64,000 nt of DNA. Source: an uncultured Helicobacteraceae bacterium. GTDB lineage: Bacteria; Campylobacterota; Campylobacteria; Campylobacterales; Helicobacteraceae. Below the pieces are notes generated by a model that made no database searches, was not told the DNA's origin, and saw only the letters and a program-made list of their open reading frames with translations. The position numbers and the translations under genes were made by a program. The DNA lies in contig CAJTQL010000004.1 in assembly GCA_910578285.1 (NCBI GenBank), positions 62,001-126,000 of the forward strand, in the 5' to 3' direction. Shown in pieces: positions 8,201 to 17,465 of the stretch. Numbering within the stretch: the first letter of the stretch is position 1; each line of letters opens with the position of its first letter.

Positions 8201-8755
8201 CTAGCATGCCATATCGGCATGCAGATGGTAGCTGTTGCAATGCAAACATTGGAACAAATAGCCCCGAAAGTCTCCTTTTTTGCGCAGCTTCTCTTTGTTT
8301 GCCTCGATAAAATTATATTTCTTGTCATTTTCGATGATTTTATTGTTATAGCAACAAAACACAAGATTGTTTTCGAGTCCACGTTTTTGAATATCGCGCC
8401 AACCGACATAATCGATAAATTTGCAAAAATCATTGCAGCAATGCGGGACATATTCTTGCTGCTGCCCGCGATACGATGGCGTTTTGTGTTGTAGCTCATG
8501 CAGGGATTCTTTGGGCATTGTTTTGGGAATATCGCTCCAATAGTCATAAAATTCACCGCAAAATTTCTCGGCTGCCTTGCCATTACTCACACATTCGGGG
8601 CAAAGAATCTCGACGTTTTCTTCGGCATAGAACATGCCCGTATAGACGAGTGGAGAGACGATGCCGCAGCATTCGCAGGCGAGGTCGTTGATGTTGTGTT
8701 CAAAGAATTTGTCGCGGATATTATCGTTTATATATTTAAATTTTGGAAGTTCCAT
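8201..8755 (-). CDS. CbrC family (UPF0167) protein
   Basis: A 184-residue soluble protein of the CbrC/UPF0167 family, named from an E. coli gene of the CreBC regulon that affects colicin E2 tolerance; the biochemical role is unknown. Supporting features are the FKYINDN opening, the CECCG pair near residue 29, LCPECVSNGKAAEKFCGEF around 52-70, the HELQHKTPSYRGQQQE block near 87-102, and CCNDFC. The cysteine pairs suggest metal binding. It is divergent from the activase gene and points the same way as the Cys-rich and DUF4405-like genes. Confidence 0.78.
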   Translation of the reverse strand: MELPKFKYINDNIRDKFFEHNINDLACECCGIVSPLVYTGMFYAEENVEILCPECVSNGKAAEKFCGEFYDYWSDIPKTMPKESLHELQHKTPSYRGQQQEYVPHCCNDFCKFIDYVGWRDIQKRGLENNLVFCCYNNKIIENDKKYNFIEANKEKLRKKGDFRGYLFQCLHCNSYHLHADMAC

Positions 8756-8896
8756 ACAATAAATGTCCCTTTGCTGCTACTTTTTGGTTTTATTGTTAGA
8801 ATAGTTCCAGATTATGGTTAATCAAATGTAAATCGTCTTGCAATACCGCCACAATCCTATGCCACAACTTGCGATAGATTGTTACGTAATTTCTGC

Positions 8897-8924
8897 TACA
8901 ATCGGCTTTTCTAAAGGACACACA
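8897..8924 (+). promoter_or_regulatory. promoter and RBS of the activase operon
   Basis: TACAAT at 8897-8902 preceded by TGC (TGCTACAAT) is a good extended -10 box. The transcription start would be close to 8909, leaving a leader of about 16 bases with an AAAGGA Shine-Dalgarno ahead of ATG 8925. Confidence 0.55.
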
Positions 8925-11900
8925 ATGCACAAAGACGTTTTAACGCTCGGAATCGACATCGGCAGCACAACGGCGAAAGTCGCGCTGTTTGAAGGAGATT
9001 CTCTTCTCTATAAGAAATATGAAAGACACTATTCCAAAGTGCGCGAAAAGAGCATTGAGCTCATACGCGAGCTCGCTCCGCTCGTTGGTGAGCGGAATCT
9101 GCGCGTTTGCATTTCAGGCAGCGCGGGGCTTGGGATTTGCAAAGCCACAGGCATTGATTTTGTGCAAGAAGTCTTTGCAACAGCCGAGGCAGTTGGATTC
9201 CTTGCTCCCGACACGGATGCCGTGATTGAGCTTGGCGGCGAAGATGCGAAGATTTTGTTCCTAAGCGGCGGCACAGAGGAACGTATGAATGGCTCATGCG
9301 CGGGTGGAACAGGCGCATTTATCGACCAAATGGTTACATTGCTTGCCATTAGCGCCGAAGAATTTGACGCACTCTCGCTCAAATGCAAAAAAATCTATCC
9401 CATTGCCTCACGTTGCGGCGTGTTTGCGAAAACCGATGTGCAGCCGCTGCTCAATCAGGGCGTGAATAAAGAAGATATCACCGCGAGCATCTTTCAAGCT
9501 GTTGTCGACCAAACGATTACAGGGCTTGCACAAGGGCGCAAGATTGAAGGCAAGGTGATGTTTCTCGGAGGACCTTTGTTTTTCTACAAAGGGTTGCAAA
9601 AGGCTTTTGCGCAAACGCTCAAGCTTGACAGTGAGCATGCGCTTTTTCCTGATTATGCGCCCTATTCTGTCGCCATTGGCGTGGCGCTGTGTGCGCGCAA
9701 AAGCGAGAAAATTTTCAGCTGTCAAAGCCTCATCGACACGCTCCAAGAATCCAAAAATATGACGTCGCGCAATAAATATCTCGAACCATTGTTTAAGAGC
9801 CCCAAAGATTTCGAGGATTTTGTCGCGCGGCACGAGAATGCGAGCGTTGATGCAATCGACATCGACACGGCGTTTGAGCAAAATGGCAGACAGAAAATCG
9901 ATGTCTTTATCGGAATCGATTGTGGCAGCACAACAACCAAGCTTGTGGTGCTCGATTCGCAAAACCGCATTGTGTATCAATATTATGATTCCAATCGTGG
10001 CAACCCCACACATGTGATTTATGAGCAGCTCACACATCTCTATGCGCATTTTGGCGAGCAGATTCGCATTCGTGGCAGTGCCGTTACGGGCTATGGCGAG
10101 GAACTGATTAAGGCTGGATTTAATCTTGATTCGGGGCTTGTCGAGACAATGGCGCATCTCAAGGCGGCGCAATATTTCAATCCCAATGTGGATTTTATCA
10201 TCGACATTGGCGGGCAGGACATCAAATGTTTCTTTATCCGCAATGGCATGATTGATTCGATTATGCTCAACGAAGCATGCAGCTCGGGTTGTGGCAGTTT
10301 CATCGAAACTTTTGCGCGCTCAATGGGCTATGATGTCGCCACTTTTGCGCGGCTTGGGCTTGCCTCAAAACACCCTGTGGAGCTTGGCAGCCGTTGCACG
10401 GTGTTTATGAACAGTTCGGTCAAAGAAGCGCAAAAAGAGGGCGCATGCATTGAAGACATTTCGGCTGGGCTGTCGATGAGTGTCGTAAAGAATGCGATTT
10501 ATAAGGTCATTCGTGCAAAAGACGCGGACGATTTGGGGCAGCAGATTGTCGTGCAAGGTGGAACATTTTTGAATGATGCGGTGTTGCGTAGCTTTGAATT
10601 AGAGATTGGCAGAAATGTTGTGCGTCCCAAAATCAGCGGGCTTATGGGCGCATTTGGTGCGGCGCTGTTTGCAAAGAATCTTGAGCTTGACGATTCGATG
10701 ATTCTCAAACAAGATGATTTGAAAAATTTTGCCCATAGTGCTGCGGCGACAAATTGCAAGATTTGCGGCAATCATTGCCATCTCACGATTAATAAATTTA
10801 GCAATGCACAGGGCTCAAAAAAGTTTATCTCGGGCAATCGTTGTGAAAAGCCGCTCGGGGCTAAAAAAATGCGCTCTTTGCCAAATATGTATGAATATAA
10901 ATTGAACAAGCTTCGGGATTTGATTGCGTATAAGGATTATGATAAATCCAAACTCACCAAAGGCAAGATAGGGATTCCGCTTGGGCTCAATATGTATGAG
11001 AATTTGCCCTTTTGGCACACGCTTCTAAGCGAGCTGGGCTATGAAGTGGTTGTGTCAGACATCACAACGCGAGAGACATTCACACAAGGGCAATACAGCA
11101 TTCCAAGCGACACCGTGTGCTACCCCGCAAAGCTTTTGCATGGGCATATCGAGAATCTGCTTGCAAAGGGCATTGAGACAATCTTTTATCCTTGCATGAG
11201 CTATAACTTTGAAAGTAGCGAAAAGCACAAAGACCACAGCACGAACAATTATAATTGCCCCGTTGTAGCGTATTATCCCGAGCTTTTGGCTGCGAATGTC
11301 GATAAATTGCGCTCTGTGCAGTTCCACTATCCCTATATGGGCTTGCACAAAAAAGATGAGTTTTTCAAAAAAAGCGTCAAATTTTTTACACAGGAGCTCA
11401 ATCCGAATCATAAAGACGACTTGATTGCAAAATCGATGGGCTTTTTCACTCGAAGTCTCAAGGCAAAACACAAAGAATTTCAAGCCGCACTTGATAAAGC
11501 ATATCGATTCCGCGAAGAATGGATTGATGACATCAAACAGCAGGGCGCAAAGATTGTGCAAAAGATTCAAGATGAGAATCTTAAAGCCATTGTGCTTTGT
11601 GGGCGACCCTATCATATCGACCCAGAAATTAATCATGGCATTGATACGTTGATTAATTCTTTGGGGCTCGTTGTTTTGAGCGAAGATTCGATTGCGCATT
11701 TGGCTGAAGCAAAGAATCTGCAGATTCTTAATCAATGGAGTTACCATTCGCGGCTTTATAATGCAGCCGAGTTTGTGTGCAAACATCAGAATATCGAGCT
11801 TGTGCAGCTCGTGAGCTTTGGTTGCGGAATCGATTCGATTACAACTGATGAGGTGCGCTCAATCTTGGAATCGCATAGCAGATTCTATACGCAGCTAAAG

Positions 11901-12101
11901 ATTGATGAGATTAGCAATTTAGGTGCGGTGAAAATTCGGATTCGGAGTTTGCTTGGTGCTATGGAAGAAAAATTGCAACAGGCTCAAACCCAACACATGC
12001 AACAAATTTATAGTCGATTTATTGTCGCTTCAGCGCCAAATTTTCTTTTGCGTCCTCAAACGCCCAAACATTTTGCTAGGGCGCTAGAGACGAATGAATA
12101 G
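8925..12101 (+). CDS. double acyl-CoA dehydratase activase (BadF/HgdC) with DUF2229-type C-terminus
   Basis: Large cytoplasmic protein of 1058 residues related to 2-hydroxyacyl-CoA dehydratase activators and their dehydratase subunits. Two ASKHA-type ATPase modules lie in tandem (about 5-260 and 325-585), starting GIDIGSTTAKVA and GIDCGSTTTKLV. Each keeps the two cysteines that hold the dimer-bridging [4Fe-4S] cluster in HgdC: Cys125/Cys164 and Cys452/Cys491. A Cys cluster follows (611, 614, 618, 640), then a dehydratase-like (DUF2229) region with conserved Cys in TVCYPAKLLHG, FYPCMSYN and NYNCPVVAY. In HgdC the activator uses ATP to push a low-potential electron into the dehydratase. Substrate unknown. 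The next gene follows by 18 bases. The family is mostly found in anaerobic Firmicutes. Confidence 0.88.
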   Translation: MHKDVLTLGIDIGSTTAKVALFEGDSLLYKKYERHYSKVREKSIELIRELAPLVGERNLRVCISGSAGLGICKATGIDFVQEVFATAEAVGFLAPDTDAVIELGGEDAKILFLSGGTEERMNGSCAGGTGAFIDQMVTLLAISAEEFDALSLKCKKIYPIASRCGVFAKTDVQPLLNQGVNKEDITASIFQAVVDQTITGLAQGRKIEGKVMFLGGPLFFYKGLQKAFAQTLKLDSEHALFPDYAPYSVAIGVALCARKSEKIFSCQSLIDTLQESKNMTSRNKYLEPLFKSPKDFEDFVARHENASVDAIDIDTAFEQNGRQKIDVFIGIDCGSTTTKLVVLDSQNRIVYQYYDSNRGNPTHVIYEQLTHLYAHFGEQIRIRGSAVTGYGEELIKAGFNLDSGLVETMAHLKAAQYFNPNVDFIIDIGGQDIKCFFIRNGMIDSIMLNEACSSGCGSFIETFARSMGYDVATFARLGLASKHPVELGSRCTVFMNSSVKEAQKEGACIEDISAGLSMSVVKNAIYKVIRAKDADDLGQQIVVQGGTFLNDAVLRSFELEIGRNVVRPKISGLMGAFGAALFAKNLELDDSMILKQDDLKNFAHSAAATNCKICGNHCHLTINKFSNAQGSKKFISGNRCEKPLGAKKMRSLPNMYEYKLNKLRDLIAYKDYDKSKLTKGKIGIPLGLNMYENLPFWHTLLSELGYEVVVSDITTRETFTQGQYSIPSDTVCYPAKLLHGHIENLLAKGIETIFYPCMSYNFESSEKHKDHSTNNYNCPVVAYYPELLAANVDKLRSVQFHYPYMGLHKKDEFFKKSVKFFTQELNPNHKDDLIAKSMGFFTRSLKAKHKEFQAALDKAYRFREEWIDDIKQQGAKIVQKIQDENLKAIVLCGRPYHIDPEINHGIDTLINSLGLVVLSEDSIAHLAEAKNLQILNQWSYHSRLYNAAEFVCKHQNIELVQLVSFGCGIDSITTDEVRSILESHSRFYTQLKIDEISNLGAVKIRIRSLLGAMEEKLQQAQTQHMQQIYSRFIVASAPNFLLRPQTPKHFARALETNE

Positions 12102-12119
12102 TTAAGTCAAGGAGAAAAA

Positions 12120-13505
12120 ATGTTCCATTCAACACAAAAACAAGATAATGTTCATTTGCCCTATATTCAATCATGGAGCACACAGGCAAAGGATTCTAGC
12201 CTTATCAAAGTCAAAGAACGAGAGCTTATTAAAGTTCCATTTACAGAAGAGATGAAAGAAACACACACGATTCTTGTCCCGATGATGTTGCCCATTCATT
12301 TTAAATTTTTGGTCAATATCTTGCGTTTGCATGGCTACAAGGCAGAGCTGTTGCATAATGATGGTAAAGCCGTTGTGAATGAGGGGCTTAAGAATGTGCA
12401 TAATGACACATGTTATCCCGCGCTGCTTGTAATTGGGCAGATGATTGATGCGCTCAAAAGTGGGCAATGGGATTTAAACAAGGTCGCACTGCTCATCACA
12501 CAAACAGGCGGCGGCTGCCGCGCGAGCAATTATATCTATCTATTGCGCAAAGCATTGAATAAGGCAGGTTTTGGTGAGATTCCAGTGATTTCGCTCAACT
12601 TTAGCGGGCTTGAAACGGGGCAGGGCTTTCGCGTTACACGTCCGATGTTGCAAAACCTGCTTTCTGGTGTTGTGTATGGCGATTTGCTCATGCATATCTC
12701 CAATCAATGCAAGCCCTATGAAAAAAATCATGGCGACACGGACGCAATGATTGATAAATGGGTTACACGAATTACCACTCCGGGAACAAATCAGGGCTTG
12801 ACAAACTATAAGATTCTCAAGAAAGATACCCGAGCAATCCTTGAAGATTTTGCGTCTATTCCTATGGACATCGATAAAAAAGTCAAGGTTGGAATCGTTG
12901 GCGAGATTTATATTAAATTCTCGCCGCTTGGAAATAATAATCTCGAGGATTTTTTGCTTGCCGAAAATTGTGAGATTGTCATACCGGGATTTTTAGATTT
13001 CTGCTTGTATTGTATCAATGATACCTTGATTGAAACCAAGCTTTATGGTGGCAAATTCACAACAAAAATGATTTATCATGTTGTGTATGAGTATTTTTGC
13101 AAAAGACAGAATGATATGATTAAGGCGATTCAAAAGCATGGTGTTTTTCGAGCGCCTTCGAGCTTTAAGCATACAAAGTCGCTTGTCGATGGCTATGTGA
13201 GTCAAGCGATGAATATGGGCGAAGGTTGGCTTTTGACAGCTGAAATGCTCGAGCTCATCGAGCAAGGTGTAAATAATATCGTCTGCACGCAACCTTTTGG
13301 CTGCCTCCCAAATCATATCGTTGGACGCGGAATGATGAAAACAATTAAAGAAAAAAATCCACAAAGCAATATCGTTTCTATCGATTATGACCCAGGTGCA
13401 ACGCGAGTCAATCAGGAAAATCGTATCAAGCTCATGTTAAGCAATGCCAAAAAAGAATTGGAATATGCCGAAGCAACCATATTAGAGGCACAAAAGCTTG
13501 CTTGA
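12120..13505 (+). CDS. 2-hydroxyacyl-CoA dehydratase-like partner protein
   Basis: A 461-residue protein with an AAGGAGA Shine-Dalgarno, 18 bases after the activase-like gene. It resembles the C-terminal part of the approximately 1400-residue 'activase-related' proteins of clostridia. Conserved elements include NDTCYPALLVIGQMI, TQTGGGCRASNYIYLLRKAL and CTQPFGCLPNHIVGRGMMK, the Cys of which are candidates for Fe-S ligation. The two proteins together thus look like a split version of one large enzyme. Whether it dehydrates an acyl-CoA or, like the double-cubane proteins, reduces something else cannot be decided from sequence. A palindromic repeat follows the stop. Confidence 0.85.
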   Translation: MFHSTQKQDNVHLPYIQSWSTQAKDSSLIKVKERELIKVPFTEEMKETHTILVPMMLPIHFKFLVNILRLHGYKAELLHNDGKAVVNEGLKNVHNDTCYPALLVIGQMIDALKSGQWDLNKVALLITQTGGGCRASNYIYLLRKALNKAGFGEIPVISLNFSGLETGQGFRVTRPMLQNLLSGVVYGDLLMHISNQCKPYEKNHGDTDAMIDKWVTRITTPGTNQGLTNYKILKKDTRAILEDFASIPMDIDKKVKVGIVGEIYIKFSPLGNNNLEDFLLAENCEIVIPGFLDFCLYCINDTLIETKLYGGKFTTKMIYHVVYEYFCKRQNDMIKAIQKHGVFRAPSSFKHTKSLVDGYVSQAMNMGEGWLLTAEMLELIEQGVNNIVCTQPFGCLPNHIVGRGMMKTIKEKNPQSNIVSIDYDPGATRVNQENRIKLMLSNAKKELEYAEATILEAQKLA

Positions 13506-13515
13506 GACTTCAATC

Positions 13516-13588
13516 ATCATTACGAGGCAAAGTCGAAACAATCAACGATTCTTTGTTTGAGACGTTGGATTGTTTTGCTCGTAATGAT
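13516..13588. repeat. palindromic repeat, family 1 (ATTACGAG ... CTCGTAAT)
   Basis: The ends ATCATTACGAG (13516-13526) and CTCGTAATGAT (13578-13588) are exact reverse complements around a 51-base centre. Copies of the same design occur at 22191-22276 and 24542-24630. It lies between two genes ending toward it, so it could also act as a bidirectional terminator. Confidence 0.75.
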
Positions 13589-13609
13589 ATTAGAATCTTC
13601 AACCAAACA

Positions 13610-14287
13610 TCACCCAAAAGATAAAAGAGAGAATACAACAAAAAGAATGGCGGCAATGTATAAAATTGCAAAAATGACTTTTGTGCGCACGAGACATATC
13701 AATAGATAGCATAAAATCATGATGCAAAGGATAAAATAGAGCAAACAAAAAGTTGCCATGCTAATCCATTGGTATTTTGGGATAAGCCACCAACCATTTT
13801 CGTATTGGTGGATAAAAAATTGTTGGATAGCACACAAAGAATCAAAAGTTTCTTTGCTTATCATTGGTGCGTCTAGTCCGCATTCTCCTGTGGGCAAGAA
13901 CCATTGTGGAAACCAAATATGCAGCGGTAAATTGAAAGGGAAAGCAGGGATTTTTTTGCAGCCGCTTGCAGCGATAAATGGATTGCCATCAAGCACCATT
14001 GCATGGATATGCTGCAAGGTGATAGCGGATTGGATTCCAAGAGCAACTCCATAGAAACAACATAGCATAGACAAAAAAACTACCACGTGTGAATATGGCA
14101 AAAAGGAGGCGAGCAATGCCCCAAAAACAATGCAAAACATCGCAAAACGAATATAGACGCATTGCTCGCATGGTCGCATAAAAAGATAATTTTGAAAAAA
14201 TCCATGTGAGATGGCGAGCAAAATGCATGTCGAGGCAAGAAGACAGAGCCATACGATTCGTGCATTGCAAGCAAAGAATCTTTGCAT
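13610..14287 (-). CDS. dsbI: DsbI/DsbB family disulfide oxidoreductase
   Basis: Inner-membrane quinone-linked oxidase of periplasmic thiol oxidoreductases. CEQC in the first periplasmic loop is the CxxC pair of DsbB. The second loop has the GCKKIPAFPFN segment and then WFPQWFLPTGECG, matching the second redox Cys pair. An extra C-terminal extension with another pair of hydrophobic segments is typical of DsbI rather than DsbB. The ATG at 14287 lies 8 bases after the DsbA-like stop; the longer TTG start at 14323 would overlap that gene. The pair forms an operon, and DsbI presumably re-oxidises its neighbour. Confidence 0.85.
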   Translation of the reverse strand: MQRFFACNARIVWLCLLASTCILLAISHGFFQNYLFMRPCEQCVYIRFAMFCIVFGALLASFLPYSHVVVFLSMLCCFYGVALGIQSAITLQHIHAMVLDGNPFIAASGCKKIPAFPFNLPLHIWFPQWFLPTGECGLDAPMISKETFDSLCAIQQFFIHQYENGWWLIPKYQWISMATFCLLYFILCIMILCYLLICLVRTKVIFAILYIAAILFVVFSLLSFG

Positions 14288-14294
14288 ACCTACG

Positions 14295-14996
14295 CTATGG
14301 CTTTTTGAGTAATTCTTCGACAATAACTGCTAAAATGTCTACCGAATCAAATGCGTTTGGGTGAATCTGGTATTTGCCATTCACCACAAAAGCTGGCGTG
14401 CCATAATTCTTCACAATTTCATCGCTAATTTGGTAGTTTTTGAGCAAATCTTGTGCTTCTTTTGTGGCAAGAAAACCATCGAGTTTAGCTTGAGAAATCT
14501 TGAGAATATCCAAGCCGATTTTCATAAATTGCTCTTGCTTTCTCTCTTCTTCAAGATTTTCTCGTTTTTCGAAATATGACTGAAAATATGCTGCTGCAAG
14601 TTGGTTGGTGAGGCTTGTTTTGTCGCTTGCGTCTTTGCCTTCTTTTGAATCTTGCAGTTGTGCATACGCAAAAAGAGCATTGAGTTCTTTATGGTAGCCC
14701 TGTCCCCAATTTGTATGGAATAGGTTATAGGTAATATTAGGAATTTTTGCCCTTAATTGTTCTAGTGTTCCAAATCTATGATGATTATAGCAATGGATGC
14801 AACGATATGAAATTACCTCTATCAGTGTCTTGTCGGCATTTGGAATCGGTGTTTTGAGTATGATATAGTCTTTGCCTTCTTCGAGTGTGCTAGTCTCTGC
14901 CAAAGCAGACATAAAGCCTAGCGAAACGATTCCTAGCAATAAGCTTCGCGTGATAGTGATTCTAATTGCTTTGCTGATTTTTTGTAGAAACACCAT
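14295..14996 (-). CDS. DsbA/DsbL-like periplasmic thiol oxidoreductase
   Basis: Periplasmic thioredoxin-fold protein of 233 residues. It has an N-terminal signal segment (hydrophobic core near residues 15-32, cut near SALAET). The redox motif is CIHC (in VISYRCIHCYNHH), and the cis-proline loop is YGTPAFVVNG. CIHC resembles the active sites of DsbA and DsbL more than DsbC. It is followed directly by dsbI, a pairing known from DsbL-DsbI systems. Substrates are unknown; flagellar and outer-membrane proteins are candidates. Confidence 0.87.
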   Translation of the reverse strand: MVFLQKISKAIRITITRSLLLGIVSLGFMSALAETSTLEEGKDYIILKTPIPNADKTLIEVISYRCIHCYNHHRFGTLEQLRAKIPNITYNLFHTNWGQGYHKELNALFAYAQLQDSKEGKDASDKTSLTNQLAAAYFQSYFEKRENLEEERKQEQFMKIGLDILKISQAKLDGFLATKEAQDLLKNYQISDEIVKNYGTPAFVVNGKYQIHPNAFDSVDILAVIVEELLKKP

Positions 14997-15025
14997 GTAA
15001 AATCCTTGATTGCAAAATCCGCCGC

Positions 15026-15031
15026 ATTATA
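15026..15031 (-). promoter_or_regulatory. -10 box of the dsbA-like/dsbI operon
   Basis: Read on the minus strand this is TATAAT in the context CAATATAATGCGG, about 30 bases before the ATG at 14996. Confidence 0.55.
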
Positions 15032-15102
15032 TTGTGGATAATATTAAAATCGACTGAAAGCTTTCCAAATTTGAAACCAACAAAATTTTAACTCTTCTGC
15101 GT

Positions 15103-15126
15103 TATAATGTTGGAAAAATTGAGGAG
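15103..15126 (+). promoter_or_regulatory. recA promoter and RBS
   Basis: TATAAT at 15103-15108 forms the -10 box. GAGGAG at 15121-15126 precedes the GTG start at 15132. No LexA-type palindrome is visible, as expected for Helicobacter, which lacks a classical SOS regulon. Confidence 0.6.
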
Positions 15127-15131
15127 CAGCA

Positions 15132-16187
15132 GTGGAACTAGACGCGAACAAACGCAAAGCCATCGACCTTGCAATCAAGCAAATCGATAAAGCCTTTGGC
15201 AAAGGGACGTTGGTGCGGCTGGGTGAGAAGCCCACAGAGCCCATCGATTCGATTAGCACAGGTTCGTTGGGGCTTGATATTGCGCTTGGAATCGGCGGGA
15301 TTCCCAAAGGCAGGATTATCGAGATTTATGGACCTGAAAGCTCGGGCAAGACCACACTTGCGCTGCAAGTCATCGCGCAAACGCAGGCAAAAGGTGGAAT
15401 CTGCGCCTTCATCGATGCTGAACATGCGCTCGATGTGAGCTATGCGAAACGTTTGGGTGTTGATGTCGAAAATCTGCTTGTTTCACAGCCTGATTATGGC
15501 GAGCAGGCGCTTGAGATTCTCGAGACTCTCACGCGAAGTGGCGCGACAGATCTTATTGTTATCGATTCTGTCGCGGCGCTCACGCCCAAAAGCGAGATTG
15601 AGGGCGATATGGGCGATGCACATGTTGGCTTGCAAGCGCGGCTCATGAGCCAAGCGCTGCGCAAAATCACAGGAATCTCACACAAAATGAGCGCAACGGT
15701 GATTTTTATCAACCAGATTCGCATGAAGATTGGCACAATGGGCTATGGCAGCCCAGAAACAACAACTGGTGGCAATGCGCTCAAGTTCTATGCGAGCGTG
15801 CGCATCGATGTGCGCCGTGTCGCCACGCTCAAACAAAACGACAGCCCAATCGGCAATCGTGTGCGCGCAAAAGTTGTCAAAAATAAGGTTGCCCCACCCT
15901 TTCGCGAGGCAGAGTTTGACATCATGTTTGGCTATGGAATCAGCATCGAGGGCGAGCTAGTTGATTATGGAGTGAAGCTTGACATCATCGATAAGAGCGG
16001 CTCATGGTTTAGTTATGGCGACATAAAACTTGGGCAAGGCAAAGAAAATGTCAAAAAATTCTTGAAAGAAAACAAAGAAACAGCGCTTGAGATTCAAGAA
16101 AAAATCCTTGCAGCACTTGGCACAAAAGAAGATATCCCAACTTTTGGCAACGAAAGTAGTGATGATGAGAAATTTGATGAAGAATAA
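15132..16187 (+). CDS. recA: recombinase RecA
   Basis: Strand-exchange ATPase for homologous recombination and repair, 351 residues. Walker A is GPESSGKT near residue 66, the region IDAEHALD follows, and the L2-type segment GGNALKFYASVRIDVRR is intact. The GTG start gives MELDANKRKAIDLAIKQ, the usual RecA opening. It is followed closely by eno, divIC-like, the AMIN gene and aroK, the same order as in H. pylori. Confidence 0.97.
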   Translation: MELDANKRKAIDLAIKQIDKAFGKGTLVRLGEKPTEPIDSISTGSLGLDIALGIGGIPKGRIIEIYGPESSGKTTLALQVIAQTQAKGGICAFIDAEHALDVSYAKRLGVDVENLLVSQPDYGEQALEILETLTRSGATDLIVIDSVAALTPKSEIEGDMGDAHVGLQARLMSQALRKITGISHKMSATVIFINQIRMKIGTMGYGSPETTTGGNALKFYASVRIDVRRVATLKQNDSPIGNRVRAKVVKNKVAPPFREAEFDIMFGYGISIEGELVDYGVKLDIIDKSGSWFSYGDIKLGQGKENVKKFLKENKETALEIQEKILAALGTKEDIPTFGNESSDDEKFDEE

Positions 16188-16193
16188 AGGATA

Positions 16194-17465
16194 ATGATGG
16201 TAACAATTAGCTACATCACAGCACATGAGGCGCTTGATAGCCGTGGTAACCCAACTTTGCAAGCAACTGTTGCTCTAAGCGATGGCACAAAAGCAAGCGC
16301 GATTGTTCCAAGTGGAGCGAGCACGGGCAAAAGAGAAGCGCTCGAGCTTCGAGATGGCGGGAATCGCTATGGTGGCAAGGGCGTTTTGGACGCATGCGAA
16401 AATGTCTGCATGACAATTCATGATGCGTTGGTGCACAAAAGCCCCTTTGAGCAGGGCATGATCGACTCGATTCTCCTTAGTCTCGATGGCACAGAAAATT
16501 TGGAGAGACTCGGTGCAAATGCTACACTTGGCGTGTCTATGGCTGTGGCACGCGCGGCTGCGAGCTCGCAAAAGATTTCGCTCTATCGCTATCTTGGCGG
16601 AGTGAATGCGCTCACCTTGCCTGTGCCGATGCTCAACATCATCAATGGCGGCAGTCATGCTGACAATACGGTGGATTTTCAAGAATACATGATTATGCCA
16701 CTTGGATTTGAAAATTTCCGCGAAGCGTTGCGCGCAAGTGCCGAAGTCTATCAAGCACTCAAAAAGAAGCTCCATGCGTTGGGGCATATCACAAGTATCG
16801 GTGATGAGGGCGGTTTTGCGCCGAATCTGGCGAACAATAAAGAACCCATTGAAGTGATTCTTGATGCGATTGAATCTGCAGGATACAAAGCTGGAACGGA
16901 AATAGCTATTGCATTAGATGTAGCAAGCAGTGAACTAGTGAGCGAGGGGGGATACAAACTCTTAAGCGAAAACAGGACTCTTAGCAGCGATGAGATGATT
17001 AGCTACTATGCAAAGCTTGTCGAGGATTATCCGATTGTGTCCATCGAAGATGGGCTTGGTGAAGACGACTGGGAGGGTTGGAAGCGCCTCACACAAAAAC
17101 TAGGGAACAAGATTCAGCTTGTCGGCGATGATTTGTTTGTAACAAACGCGAAAATCTTACAACAAGGAATCGCCCAAGACATTGCCAATGCAATCCTGAT
17201 TAAACCCAACCAAATTGGCACGTTAAGTCAGACGCTCGAAGCTGTTGCGCTCGCAAAACGTGCGGGTTATCGTTGTGTGATGAGCCACCGAAGTGGCGAG
17301 AGCGAAGATGCATTCATTGCTGATTTGGCTGTTGCGCTCAATACAGGTGAGATCAAAACGGGCAGCACGGCGCGCAGCGAGCGGATTGCGAAATACAACC
17401 GCCTACTTGAGATTGAACGCGAACTTGAAAGAGGGCGCTATTTGGGCGCGAAATTGTTTGTGTGA
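16194..17465 (+). CDS. eno: enolase
   Basis: Phosphopyruvate hydratase of glycolysis and gluconeogenesis, 423 residues. SRGNPT, PSGASTGKREALELRD, the Mg ligands in SIEDGLGEDDWEGW and VGDDLFVTN, the catalytic lysine in LIKPNQIGT and SHRSGESED are all present. Two in-frame ATGs (16194, 16197) are possible; the AAAGGA spacing slightly favours the second. Six bases separate it from recA and its stop overlaps the GTG of the next gene. Confidence 0.97.
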   Translation: MMVTISYITAHEALDSRGNPTLQATVALSDGTKASAIVPSGASTGKREALELRDGGNRYGGKGVLDACENVCMTIHDALVHKSPFEQGMIDSILLSLDGTENLERLGANATLGVSMAVARAAASSQKISLYRYLGGVNALTLPVPMLNIINGGSHADNTVDFQEYMIMPLGFENFREALRASAEVYQALKKKLHALGHITSIGDEGGFAPNLANNKEPIEVILDAIESAGYKAGTEIAIALDVASSELVSEGGYKLLSENRTLSSDEMISYYAKLVEDYPIVSIEDGLGEDDWEGWKRLTQKLGNKIQLVGDDLFVTNAKILQQGIAQDIANAILIKPNQIGTLSQTLEAVALAKRAGYRCVMSHRSGESEDAFIADLAVALNTGEIKTGSTARSERIAKYNRLLEIERELERGRYLGAKLFV

